Shown here: positions 16,451-25,407 of the stretch, one piece after another
Numbering within the stretch: the first letter of the stretch is position 1
Layout: the number at the start of each line of letters is the position of its first letter
Assembly: GCA_963835495.1 (NCBI GenBank)
Contig: CAWIFQ010000005.1
Location: 1,178,001 to 1,242,000 of the forward strand
DNA length: 64,000 nt
DNA from: Acaudatibacter sp963835495
GTDB taxonomy: Bacteria; Pseudomonadota; Alphaproteobacteria; Caulobacterales; Caulobacteraceae
Reading direction: 5' to 3'
Made by a program: the position numbers and the translations under genes
Notes under the pieces: model-generated
The model's database searches: none
Told to the model about the DNA's origin: nothing
Seen by the model: only the letters and a program-made list of their open reading frames with translations

Positions 16451-18969
16451 TCCCGCTCTCGTTCCGCTTCGCCGCGCGGGAGCTGCGCTCCGGCGTGCGC
16501 GGCTTTCGCATCTTCCTGGCGTGCCTGGCGCTGGGCGTCGCGGCGATCGCGGCGGCGGGGTCGACGGCGGAGGCGTTCCGGCAGGGGCTGGCCTCGCAGG
16601 CGGCCCAGATCCTGGGCGGCGATCTCGCGGTCGGTGTCGAGCAGCGCGAGTTCTCGCCGAAGGAGCGCGCGGCGCTGGAGCGGCTGGGCGCGGTGTCCTA
16701 CGCGGTCGCCAGCCGGGCGATGGCCGAGGCGCCGAGCGGGACGCGGCGGCTTGTGGAGCTGCGCGGCGTCAGCGAGACATATCCGCTGGTCGGCCAGGTC
16801 GAGCTCGGCGGCGGCAGGCGGCTGGCGGACGCCTTGCAGCCGGCGGGCGATGCGGCCGGGGTCGCGGTGGAGCAGCCGCTGCTGGACCGGCTGGGCCTGA
16901 AGCTCGGCGATCGCTTCCTGGTCGGCAACGTGCCGGTGGTGGCCCGCGCGGTGCTGCTGGGCGAGCCGGACCGGCTGTCGCGCGGCTTCGGGCTCGGGCC
17001 GCGGGTGCTGGGGCGGCTGCAGATGGTGCGGGGCGGCGGCTTCCTCGGCCCCGGCCTGCCGTTCGGCGAGACGGCGCGCATCTCGCTGCGCCCCGGCCTC
17101 GGCCTCGCCGCCGCCAAGGCCGCGATCGCCAAGGCGCTGCCGGCCGGTAGCTTCCGGATCCGCGACCGCAACGAGGCCGCGCCGGGCTTCTCGCGGCTGA
17201 TCGACCAGCTGGAGTACTTCCTCGGCTTCATCGGCCTGTCGTCGCTGATCGCCGGCGGCCTCGGCGTCTCCGGCGCGGTCGGGGCCTATCTGGAGGCGCG
17301 CAAGTCGTCGATCGCGGCGCTGAAGGCGCTGGGCGCCGATGGGGCGCTGGCGCGCAACACCTACCTGATCCAGATCGCGGTGCTGGCCGGCCTCGGCGTG
17401 GCGATCGGCCTCGTCGTCGGCGGCGCCGCGCCGCTGATCCTCGGCAATATGGTCAAGCAGGACCTGCCGGTCCCGGCGCTGTTCGAGCTCTATCCGGCGC
17501 CGCTGGCCAAGGCGGCGCTGTTCGGCCTGCTCTCCGCCGCCGCCTTCTCGCTGGCGCCGCTGGGACGGGCGCGGGCGACGCCGCCGGCGGCGCTGTTCCG
17601 CCAGGAGCTGGCGGGGCGGCTGAAGTTCGGGCCGGAGCTGGTCGGCGCCGTGCTGGCGGCGGCGGCGCTGGCCGGGCTGGCGATCGTCACCGCGCCCGAC
17701 CCGGCTCTCGGCGGCGATCATGATCGGCGGGCGTGGCGGCGGCGTTCGTGGCGCTGTTCCTGATCGGGCTGGGCGCGGCCTGGGCGGCCGGCCGGCTGCG
17801 CGGCCTGACCCGCGGGCCGATGCGGATTGGCCTGGCCAACCTCGCCGGACCCCATTCCGCCGCCCGCACCGCCGCCCCGGCGATCGGGCTCGGCGTCGCC
17901 CTGCTGGCGGCGGTGGTGCTGATCCAGTCCAGCCTGATCGCCGAGGTGACCGTCACAGCGCCCAGGGCCGCGCCGGCGCTGGTGTTCATCGAGATCCCCG
18001 GCGACAAGGGCCCGGCGTTCGACGCCGCCGTCGTCGCCGGCCTGGGCCGCGCCGTGACGCCGAAGGACTACATGCGCTTCCCCTTCGCCACCGGGCGCAT
18101 CACCGCCCTGCGGGGCCGGCCGGTCGACAAGGCGAAGATCGGCGCGATGGGCCGCTGGGCGTTCGACTCCGACATCTCGCTCTCGGCCATCGGCGCGGAG
18201 CCGGAGGGCGCCGATGTCGTCACCGGCAGATGGTGGCCGGCGACCTACGCCGGGCCGCCGCTGATCGCCCTCGACGAGCAGGTGGCCAAGGCCGCGGGAC
18301 TGAAGCTCGGCGACGAGCTGACGGTCAGCACCCTCGGCCGCGAGTTCCAGACCCGGCTGGCGGTGACTGCGCAAGGTCGACTTCGGCGGCTTCGGGCCTG
18401 ATTTCACCCTGATCCTCGACGCCGCGGCGTTGGCCGGCGCGAACCCGCGCCAGGTGGCGATCGCCAAGGCGACGCCAGCGGAGGAAGCCGCCGTCACCCA
18501 CGCCCTCGGCGCGACCTTCCCGACCGTCGACGTGATCAGCGTGCGCGAGCAGCTGCAGGCCGCGACCCAGCTGTTCGACCGCGTCACCCTGGCGGTGCGG
18601 GCGGCCGCCGCGGTGGCGGGCCTGGCCGGCCTGCTGGTGCTGGCCGGAGCCATCGCCGCCGGCGCCCGGGCCCGGGCCAAGGAGGCGGCGACGCTGAAGG
18701 TGCTGGGCGCGGCGCGCTGGCAGATCCTCTCCGCCTACGCCATCGAGTACGGCGCGGTCGGCGCGATCGCCGGGCTGGCGGGGGTCGCGCTGGGCTTCGC
18801 CGCCGCCTGGCCGGTGGTGGCGCTGGTGTTCGAAGCCACCTGGAGCGTCGACTGGGCCGGGGCGCTGGGCCTGATCGCCGGCGCCGCCGCCCTCACCGCG
18901 GCCGGGGGGCTCATCGCCGCGCTGTACGCCCTGGCGATGCGCCCCGCGCCGGTGCTGCGCGCGGAGTAG
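16447..18969 (+). CDS. FtsX-like ABC permease, YbbP type, three frameshifts
   Basis: This is the membrane partner of the upstream ATPase. Start GTG 16447 gives LSFRFAARELRSGVRGF, a first TM helix, a large periplasmic domain, an FtsX block (FLGFIGLSSLIAGGLGVSGAV), further helices, a second periplasmic domain and a C-terminal FtsX block ending RPAPVLRAE. The frame slips near 17712, near 17731 and near 18370; dropping one base at each restores AAIMIGGVAAAFVAL and AVTRKVDFGGFGPDF. The repaired length is about 839 residues, usual for YbbP. All three slips are single-base gains. Confidence 0.87.
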
Positions 18970-19074
18970 GCGGCTTAACGAAGCGTCACCCGAGGGCGCC
19001 TTGCGCGGTGTCACCGCAAGGACGATATTTCAGCCAACGCGTCCCTCGGGGCGTATTCAGAAGGGCTATCTTCT

Positions 19075-19824
19075 ATGAGCGACTTCAATCGCGGGCTTTC
19101 GCCTCCCACGCCGGCGGTCGCCGACATGGGTGTCGACGTCGGCCTGCGCGCCTTCATGCTGGGCGTCTACAACAAGGTGGGGCTGGGCCTGGTGCTCTCG
19201 GCCGCCTTGGCGTGGGTGACCGGCAACTATCCGCCGGTGAAAGACCTGCTGTGGACGCAGGACATGGTCACCGGCCGCTTTGGCTACACCATCCTCGGCA
19301 TGGTCGTGGCGTTCGCGCCGCTGGTGATCCTGCTCGGGCAGATGTTCCTGCGCAAGACCTCGCCCCAGGCGGCGGCGATCACCTACTGGGCGATCGTGTC
19401 GCTGATCGGCGCCTCGTTCGGTCTGCTGTTCCTGCTCTACAACGTCACCAGCATGTTCGAGACCTTCCTGGTCACGGCGGCGGCGTTCGGTGGGCTCAGC
19501 CTGGTGGGCTACACCACCAAGCGCAACCTCACCGGCATGGGCAGCTTCCTGATCATGGGCCTGTGGGGCCTGATCTTCGCCTCGCTGGCGACCTTCTTCT
19601 TCCACTCGGCGGCGCTGGTCTTCGCGATCAACCTGATCGGCGTGCTGATCTTCGCCGGCCTGATCGCCTACGACACCCAGCGGATGAAGATGACCTACTA
19701 CCAGCTGGGCGGCGACGAGGCGGCGATGAGCGTGGCGACCAGCTACGGCGCGCTCAGCCTCTACCTCGACTTCGTCAACCTGTTCCGCTTCCTGCTCTAC
19801 TTCATGGGCGGCGCGCGCCGCTAA
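19075..19824 (+). CDS. Bax inhibitor-1/YccA family membrane protein
   Basis: This 249-residue protein has seven hydrophobic helices, the BI-1 arrangement. It starts MSDFNRGLSPPTPAVADMG and contains VYNKVGLGLVLSAALAWVTG, LVGYTTKRNLTGMGSFLIMG and the family's conserved YDTQRMK near the C-terminus. BI-1 proteins are pH-sensitive calcium leak channels; YbhL and YccA are E. coli relatives, and YccA protects against FtsH proteolysis. It is followed by an intrinsic terminator and stands alone. Confidence 0.92.
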   Translation: MSDFNRGLSPPTPAVADMGVDVGLRAFMLGVYNKVGLGLVLSAALAWVTGNYPPVKDLLWTQDMVTGRFGYTILGMVVAFAPLVILLGQMFLRKTSPQAAAITYWAIVSLIGASFGLLFLLYNVTSMFETFLVTAAAFGGLSLVGYTTKRNLTGMGSFLIMGLWGLIFASLATFFFHSAALVFAINLIGVLIFAGLIAYDTQRMKMTYYQLGGDEAAMSVATSYGALSLYLDFVNLFRFLLYFMGGARR

Positions 19825-19847
19825 GAGGCGCAGAAGCGACCGAAATT

Positions 19848-19878
19848 GGCCCCGGCGGAACCTCCGCCGGGGCCTTTT
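19848..19878 (+). terminator. Intrinsic terminator after the BI-1 gene
   Basis: A 12-bp stem GGCCCCGGCGGA / TCCGCCGGGGCC with a 3-base loop is followed by TTTT. It lies 23 bp after the stop codon of the BI-1 gene. Confidence 0.9.
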
Positions 19879-19966
19879 GCTTTCTACGGCGGACACTCAG
19901 CTCAGGAACTCCGCGCAGCGGCTTCTTCTGAGGCGGACCGACCGCCGAGAGGCTCTAAAGATGCGC

Positions 19967-20044
19967 CCACGAACGACACGAAAAACACGAACGAAGTGAC
20001 CAAAGTTGGCGCGGGTCCGTTCGTGGGGTTCGTGTCGTTCGTGG
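19967..20044. repeat. Large inverted repeat (CACGAACGACACGAA family)
   Basis: Perfect 16-bp arms CCACGAACGACACGAA (19967-19982) and its complement (20029-20044) enclose a second pair CACGAACG (19986-19993) / CGTTCGTG (20018-20025). It lies between the BI-1 terminator and pgi. Confidence 0.85.
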
Positions 20045-20135
20045 ACAAATCTCTTTGGCGCCGCTTGCGCGGGACGACGGGAGCGCGCTTGAGATTCCGC
20101 CGCTTCGCGGCAGCGACAGCCGATTGAGGATCGCG

Positions 20136-21713
20136 ATGGACAAGACCGCCGCCTGGACCGCGCTTGAAGCCGCCGCTCGCGCGGACGCCGCCGGCCGGAT
20201 CGAGGGTCTGTTCGCCGCCGAGCCGGACCGGTTGCAGCGGCTGAATCTCGACGCCGCCGGCCTGTTCCTCGACCTCTCCAAGCAGCCCTGGAGCCGGCGC
20301 GGCTATGACGCGGCGCTGGCGCTGGCGCGGGCGGCCGATGTCGAGGGCCACCGCGCCCGGCTGTTCGCGGGGGAGGAGGTCAACGCCACCGAGCACCGCC
20401 CGGCGCTGCACATGGCGCTGCGGGCCCCCGACGGCGCGGACTTCAAGGCGCTGGGCAAGCCTGTCTCGGGGGAGGTGGAAGCCACCCGCCGGGCCATGCA
20501 GGCGTTCGCCGACGGCATCCGCGCCGGCCGGATCGTCGGCGCGACGGGCAAGCCGTTCAAGAGCATCGTCCACATCGGCATCGGCGGCTCGGACCTTGGC
20601 CCCAAACTGGTCTGGGAGGCGCTGAAGCCGCTGGATGCGCCGATCGGCATCCGCTTCGCCGCCAACATCGACGGCGCCGAGATCGCCGCGGCCCTGGCCG
20701 GCCTCGACCCGGCGCAGACGCTGGTGATCGTCGTCTCCAAGAGCTTCACCACCGAGGAGACCCTGGTCAACGGCCAGGCCGCCCGCGCCTGGCTGGCGGC
20801 GGCGCTGGGGGAGGAGGGCGCCAACCGGCACCTGGCCGCGGTCAGCGCCAATGTCGCCGGCGCGCGGGACTTCGGCGTCGCCCCCGACCGGGTGTTCGCA
20901 TTCTGGGACTGGGTCGGCGGGCGCTATTCGCTGTGGTCGGCGGTGGGGCTCTCGACCGCCATCGCGCTGGGCTGGGACGTGTTCGCGCAGCTGCTGGCCG
21001 GCGGGGCGGCGATGGACCGGCATTTCGTCGAAGCGCCGCTGGAGCGCAATGCGCCGGCGCTGCTGGGCCTGGCGCACGTGTTCAACCGCAACGGCCTCGG
21101 CCGCCCGATCCGCGCGGTCGTGCCCTACGCCCGGCGGCTGGCGCTGCTGCCGGCGTTCCTGCAGCAGCTGGAGATGGAATTGAACGGCAAGCGGGTGGAC
21201 GCGCAGGGCCGGCCGCTGTTCCGCGGCTCCGCCGCCGCCGTGTTCGGCGACGCCGGCACCACCGGCCAGCACGCCTTCTTCCAGATGCTGCACCAGGGCA
21301 CCGACGTGATCCCGGTCGACATCGTCGCGGTGGCCAGGGGCGACGAGGGACCGCCGGATCATCAGGCGCGACTGCTGTCCAACGCCATCGCCCAGGCCGA
21401 GGCGCTGATGGTCGGCCACGCCAACACCGCCGAGCCGCACCGCAACTTCCCCGGCGACCGCCCGACCAGCTTCATCCTGCTGGAGCGGCTGACGCCGGCC
21501 GCCCTGGGCGCCCTGATCGTGCTCTACGAGCACAAGGTGTTCGTCGAAGGCGTGCTGTGGGGCATCGACAGCTTCGACCAATGGGGCGTCGAGCTGGGCA
21601 AGACCCTGGCCAAGGCGGTGTTCCCGGAACTCGAGGGCGGGAAGACCGGCGCGCACGACCCGTCGACGACGGCGCTGATCGCGCGGCTGAAGGTTTCTTC
21701 TCCTCACCTATAG
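20136..21713 (+). CDS. pgi: Glucose-6-phosphate isomerase
   Basis: This 525-residue enzyme interconverts glucose-6-phosphate and fructose-6-phosphate. It shows IGIGGSDLGPKLVWEAL, the FWDWVGGRYSLWSAVGL block, GQHAFFQMLHQGT and the C-terminal WGVELGKTLA with the catalytic lysine. The ATG at 20136 has GAGGA 6 bases upstream; an open frame to 20055 is an extension. The last residues VSSPHL and the stop codon are supplied by a family A palindromic repeat, so the normal end was probably replaced when the repeat inserted. Confidence 0.95.
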   Translation: MDKTAAWTALEAAARADAAGRIEGLFAAEPDRLQRLNLDAAGLFLDLSKQPWSRRGYDAALALARAADVEGHRARLFAGEEVNATEHRPALHMALRAPDGADFKALGKPVSGEVEATRRAMQAFADGIRAGRIVGATGKPFKSIVHIGIGGSDLGPKLVWEALKPLDAPIGIRFAANIDGAEIAAALAGLDPAQTLVIVVSKSFTTEETLVNGQAARAWLAAALGEEGANRHLAAVSANVAGARDFGVAPDRVFAFWDWVGGRYSLWSAVGLSTAIALGWDVFAQLLAGGAAMDRHFVEAPLERNAPALLGLAHVFNRNGLGRPIRAVVPYARRLALLPAFLQQLEMELNGKRVDAQGRPLFRGSAAAVFGDAGTTGQHAFFQMLHQGTDVIPVDIVAVARGDEGPPDHQARLLSNAIAQAEALMVGHANTAEPHRNFPGDRPTSFILLERLTPAALGALIVLYEHKVFVEGVLWGIDSFDQWGVELGKTLAKAVFPELEGGKTGAHDPSTTALIARLKVSSPHL

Positions 21714-21846
21714 GGGGAGGGGGACCGCGAAGCGGTGGAGGGGGTGCGTTGCCGAGCGTCGGCACCGCCGGCAAATCCGCCCTTCTCCGCGCGGCATCGG
21801 GCCCCCTCCACCCTGCGGGTCCCCCTCCCCCTGCGGGTGAGGAGAT
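21695..21846. repeat. Intergenic palindromic repeat, family A, copy 2
   Basis: Outward modules CTCCTCACCTATAGGGGGAG with ACCGCGAAGCGGTGGAGGG on the left and CCCCCTCCACCCTGCGGGTC with CTGCGGGTGAGGAG on the right form a large palindrome. The left module overlaps the pgi stop codon. Confidence 0.88.
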
Positions 21847-21996
21847 TAAGCATCGAGCTCAGCCATTCGTTTACCCCGGCGTGGGAGAACATTGGTCGAT
21901 CCGCCGCAGTCGTTGCGCGTCCGGCGCCACGATCCTGACGCGGACGCATGATTCTTGAGCTCTGCGTGAGTTCAGAGGGATGAGTCGGAAGCCCGC

Positions 21997-22785
21997 GTGA
22001 GCGAGACCAGCCAGGATCAGAGTCCGGCCGTCCAGAGCCTGGAACTCGCGCCGCCGCCGAAGAAGCGCGGCCGGATGGCTGGCGCGATCGCGGTCAGCGC
22101 CGCCGCGCACCTGGGCGTCGCCGCCGCCATCCTGCTCGCGCGCACCGACGTCCCGCAGTATGCGCATGTCGATCCGGCGATGGTGCGGCTGGTCGCTTGG
22201 ACCCCGCCGCCGCCGCCCAAGCCGCCTGCCAAGGTTCCTGACCCCTCGCCGTCCCCGGACCCGCCGAAGCATGCCGCCAAGGTGACGCCGCCGGTGCAGC
22301 GGAGCATCGCCCGCGTCTCCCGCGCGCCGACCATCGACGACTTCCTGCCGGTCACGCCGGCGGCCAAGACCTCCAACGTCCAGTCGCAGGGCGAGCTGAC
22401 CGACTCCGATCTGGCTGGCGCGTCGACCTCAGGGTCCGGCTCGGGCGGCGGCGGCGAATGCAACATGGCGCGGCGGATCGAGAACGCACTGCGCAAGGAT
22501 GGGCTGGTGCAGGCCGCCGTGGCCGAGGCCTCGGGGTCCAGCAAGGCGATCATGGTCTGGAACGGCGACTGGGTGCAAAGCCACAGCGAGGACGGCAAGG
22601 GCCTGGCCGCGGTGCGCGAGGCTATCGTCTGGGAGATCGCCTTCGCGCCGGCGGCCTGCCGCGCCCAGGCGATGCATGGCCTGATGCTGCTGTCGCTGCG
22701 GGACTCTTCGGGAAGCGCCCGGCTGGCGCTCGGCCACGGCGACTGGCGCTGGTCGGATCTGCTGGCGCTAAGGCACAGCGGCTAG
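21997..22785 (+). CDS. TonB-like protein with one membrane anchor
   Basis: This 262-residue protein has a TonB-type layout: a cytoplasmic tail, one TM helix (about residues 28-48), a Pro-rich periplasmic linker (PPPPPKPPAKVPDPSPSPDPP) and a C-terminal globular domain (about 150-262) with two cysteines (GECNMARR and PAACRAQ). The C-terminal part does not show the usual TonB YP motif, so energy transduction is uncertain. Start is GTG 21997. A partial family A repeat follows at once. I do not recognise a closer family. Confidence 0.6.
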   Translation: MSETSQDQSPAVQSLELAPPPKKRGRMAGAIAVSAAAHLGVAAAILLARTDVPQYAHVDPAMVRLVAWTPPPPPKPPAKVPDPSPSPDPPKHAAKVTPPVQRSIARVSRAPTIDDFLPVTPAAKTSNVQSQGELTDSDLAGASTSGSGSGGGGECNMARRIENALRKDGLVQAAVAEASGSSKAIMVWNGDWVQSHSEDGKGLAAVREAIVWEIAFAPAACRAQAMHGLMLLSLRDSSGSARLALGHGDWRWSDLLALRHSG

Positions 22786-22786
22786 A

Positions 22787-22815
22787 TTCTCCTCCCCCTA
22801 CGGGTGAGGAGAAAG
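22787..22815. repeat. Family A repeat, single half-module
   Basis: The short palindrome CTCCTCCCCCTACGGGTGAG with flanking GAGAA is one arm of the family A element, directly after the TonB-like gene stop. Confidence 0.7.
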
Positions 22816-22885
22816 TCGGCATTGGCGGAGACGGCGCTGACGGTAAGGCGGGGGCCGGGCGGATCGCCCGACCCCTCCCCACCTT

Positions 22886-23464
22886 TTACGACATTACGAT
22901 CAGCACGACCCGGCGGTTCTGCGCCCGGCCTTCGCGGGTGTTGTTCGGCGCCACAGGGGCGTCGGGCCCGTAGGAGATCGTCGCCATCCGGTTCAGCGGC
23001 ACGCCCTGCTGGTTCATGAACAGGCGCACGGCTTCCGCGCGCTGTTCGCCCAGCCGCTCATTCAAGGGCTTCGGCCCGGTCGCGTCGGTATGGCCCTGGA
23101 TCTCGAGATAGACGTTCTTGTTGTCGCTCTTGAGCTTCGAGATGAAGTCCATCAGCCGGGTCTGCGCCTCGGGCGACAGCTTGGTGCCGTCGACCGGGAA
23201 CTTCACCGAGTCATCCGACAGGACCATCTGGTAGAGGAACTTGCCCTCGGCCAGCTTGTTCGCCGCCTCGGCGCGTTGCAGCGCGTCACGGGTGGTCTGG
23301 TCGAGCTGCGACAGCTGCTGGTCCTGCTGCTGCTGGTGGCCCTGGACGTCGGTAACCTGGGCCTGAACTGGCGCGACGTGCTTGTCGACATAGTCCTGCG
23401 TCGCGCAGGCGCCCAACGACAGAGTCGACGCGAACATCAAGCCAGTAATCGTAAGCTTTGCCAT
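22886..23464 (-). CDS. OmpA-family lipoprotein
   Basis: This 192-residue lipoprotein has a signal peptide ending in the lipobox LGAC (residues about 16-19), a Gln-rich coiled-coil linker (QGHQQQQDQQLSQL) and a C-terminal OmpA domain with LEIQGHTDATGP, NERLGEQRAEAVRLFM and the RRVVLIV end. The domain binds diaminopimelate in peptidoglycan and anchors the outer membrane. I chose ATG 23464 because GAGGG precedes it by 5 bases and it gives a clean lipoprotein signal; the frame extends further upstream without one. It is not in a tol operon here. Confidence 0.88.
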   Translation of the reverse strand: MAKLTITGLMFASTLSLGACATQDYVDKHVAPVQAQVTDVQGHQQQQDQQLSQLDQTTRDALQRAEAANKLAEGKFLYQMVLSDDSVKFPVDGTKLSPEAQTRLMDFISKLKSDNKNVYLEIQGHTDATGPKPLNERLGEQRAEAVRLFMNQQGVPLNRMATISYGPDAPVAPNNTREGRAQNRRVVLIVMS

Positions 23465-23709
23465 TTGGTCCCTCATTTCATACCAGTTTCTGTGCGCCTG
23501 GATGGGCGATCGCCAGCCTTGGCGGATTAGCATTCGTTAACGTGAATGTTGACGAAATCACGGCGCGACTGTGACTTCATGCGGCTCAACCAAGACGGCA
23601 TGCGGCGAAATCGCCGGAGGCAAGAATCCGCCAGCACCGTAAAGGGGGAGTCCGAGGGCCGCGCCCGCCCTGTCCTATGACGAAGCTGAAGAATAGCGTT
23701 CATCCCACG

Positions 23710-23790
23710 CTAGAAATGGTGCGTGCAGAACGCCAGCAGCAAGATGATCGGAATCGGAACGCCGAGTCCCCAAAGTATCAACGACCGCAT
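23710..23790 (-). CDS. 26-residue hydrophobic membrane peptide
   Basis: A 27-codon frame on the minus strand starts ATG 23790 with GGAGG 10 bases upstream and ends TAG 23712-23710. It encodes MRSLILWGLG, then VPIPIILLLAF and a CTHHF end, which is one TM helix with a GxP-I-P-I-I core and a two-His tail. I have a recollection of very similar tiny proteins being widespread in Rhizobiales and Caulobacterales, but cannot check it here. Function unknown. Confidence 0.6.
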   Translation of the reverse strand: MRSLILWGLGVPIPIILLLAFCTHHF

Positions 23791-23944
23791 AGCCGCCTAG
23801 CCTCCGTGTTGTGTTCTTGGATCGAAATCCTTCGGCGACGGTAACGCTGTTGCCCCGGATTGCGTTCCGCCGCGGTTTCCCCGCTTGCGGGCCGCAACGT
23901 CACCCTGTCAGGTGTCGGCCGACCATCCGGAAGGACCCAAGGCG

Positions 23945-25348
23945 ATGAGCGACTACAAGCTTCTGATCGACGGCGCGCTGGTGGACGGCGACGCGCAGAT
24001 GGATGTGATCAATCCGGCGACCGAAGAGGTGCTGGCCAAGTGCCCGCGCGCCTCCAAGGCCCAGCTGGACGCCGCCGTCGCGGCCGCGCAGCGCGCGTTT
24101 CCGGCCTGGCGCGACACCCCGATCGCCGAGCGCAAGGCCAAGCTCACGGCCATCGCCGACATCATCCAGGCCAACGCCCCCGAGCTGGCCCGCCTGCTGA
24201 CGCAGGAGCAGGGCAAGCCGATCGCCGACGCCACCGGCGAGGTCTACGGCGCCTCGGCCTTCTTCCGCTATTTCACCATGCTCGACCTGCCGGTGAAGGT
24301 GCTGGACGACAGCGAGAACCGCCGGGTCGAGACGCACCGCCGCCCGCTGGGCGTGATCGGGGCGATCGTGCCCTGGAACTTCCCGATGATCCTGATGGCG
24401 TTCAAGGTCCCGGCCGCGCTGCTGGCCGGCAACACCCTGGTGCTGAAGCCCGCGCCGACCACGCCGCTGTCCACGCTGCGGCTGGCCGCCCTGATCAAGG
24501 ACGTGCTGCCGCCCGGCGTGCTCAACGTGATCGCCGACGCCGGCGAGCTGGGCGCGGAGATGACCGCCCATCCCGGCATCCGCAAGATCAGCTACACCGG
24601 CTCGACCGCGACCGGGAAGAAGGTGATGGCCGGCGCCGCCGATGCGCTCAAGCGCATCACGCTCGAGCTGGGCGGCAACGACGCCTCGATCGTCATGCCG
24701 GGTTCGAACCCGAAGGAAGTCGCCCCGAAGATCTTCGCCGGCGCGTTCCAGAACTCCGGCCAGGTCTGCATCGCCATCAAGCGCGCCTACGTCCACGACA
24801 GCATCTACGACGCGATGTGCGAGGAGCTGGCGGCGCTGGCCGACGCGGCGGTGATGGGCGATGGCCTCGAACAGGGCACCCAGCTGGGCCCGATCCAGAA
24901 CAAGACCCAGTACGACCGCGTGATGGGGATCATCGAGAGCGCGAAGAAGGATGGCAAGATCATCGCCGGCGGCGAGCGCCAGGGCGACAAGGGCTACTTC
25001 ATCCGCCCGACCATCGTGCGCGACATCACCGACGGCTCGCGGCTGGTCGACGAGGAGCAGTTCGGCCCGGTGCTGCCGGTGATCCGCTTCAGCGACGCCG
25101 AAGACGCGCTGGCCCGCGCCAACAACTCCGAATACGGCCTCGGCGGCTCGATCTGGTCGACCGACCTGGACAAGGCCTACGACCTCGCGACGCGGATGGA
25201 GAGCGGCACGGTGTGGATCAACAAGCACGCCGACCTCGCCCCCAACATCCCGTTCGGCGGGGCGAAGGGCTCCGGCATCGGCGTCGAGCTGGGCGAAGAG
25301 GGCCTGGCCGAGTTCACCCAGTTGCAGGTGATCAACGTCGCGCGCTAG
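23945..25348 (+). CDS. NAD(P)-dependent aldehyde dehydrogenase
   Basis: This 467-residue ALDH-superfamily enzyme oxidises an aldehyde to its acid. It has the cofactor loop VPWNFPMILMAFK and KPAPTTPLS, the general-base motif LELGGND (about residue 240), the catalytic cysteine in NSGQVCIAIKR (about 275) and the C-terminal WINKH and PFGGAKGSGIG segments. The GQVC rather than GQRC context places it near the AldC/betaine-aldehyde-like group; substrate is not certain. ATG 23945 is preceded by AAGG. Convergent with no near neighbour; the PhyH gene follows 59 bp later. Confidence 0.9.
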   Translation: MSDYKLLIDGALVDGDAQMDVINPATEEVLAKCPRASKAQLDAAVAAAQRAFPAWRDTPIAERKAKLTAIADIIQANAPELARLLTQEQGKPIADATGEVYGASAFFRYFTMLDLPVKVLDDSENRRVETHRRPLGVIGAIVPWNFPMILMAFKVPAALLAGNTLVLKPAPTTPLSTLRLAALIKDVLPPGVLNVIADAGELGAEMTAHPGIRKISYTGSTATGKKVMAGAADALKRITLELGGNDASIVMPGSNPKEVAPKIFAGAFQNSGQVCIAIKRAYVHDSIYDAMCEELAALADAAVMGDGLEQGTQLGPIQNKTQYDRVMGIIESAKKDGKIIAGGERQGDKGYFIRPTIVRDITDGSRLVDEEQFGPVLPVIRFSDAEDALARANNSEYGLGGSIWSTDLDKAYDLATRMESGTVWINKHADLAPNIPFGGAKGSGIGVELGEEGLAEFTQLQVINVAR

Positions 25349-25357
25349 GCGGTTGCG

Positions 25358-25396
25358 TCCATGGGTGGCCGGGACAGGCCCGGCCATGACGTGAGA
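25358..25396. repeat. Family B palindromic repeat, half copy
   Basis: ATGGGTGGCCGGGACAGGCC followed by CGGCCATGACGTGAG lies between the aldehyde dehydrogenase and PhyH genes. Full copies occur near 31.9, 44.9 and 53.2 kb. Confidence 0.8.
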
Positions 25397-25407
25397 TAGA
25401 AGACCGC

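Noticed and set aside
23520..23545. A possible CtrA site (TTAA-N7-TTAA) upstream of the OmpA-like gene
   Set aside because: Only one half-site is a good match; the second reads TAAT, so the consensus is not met.
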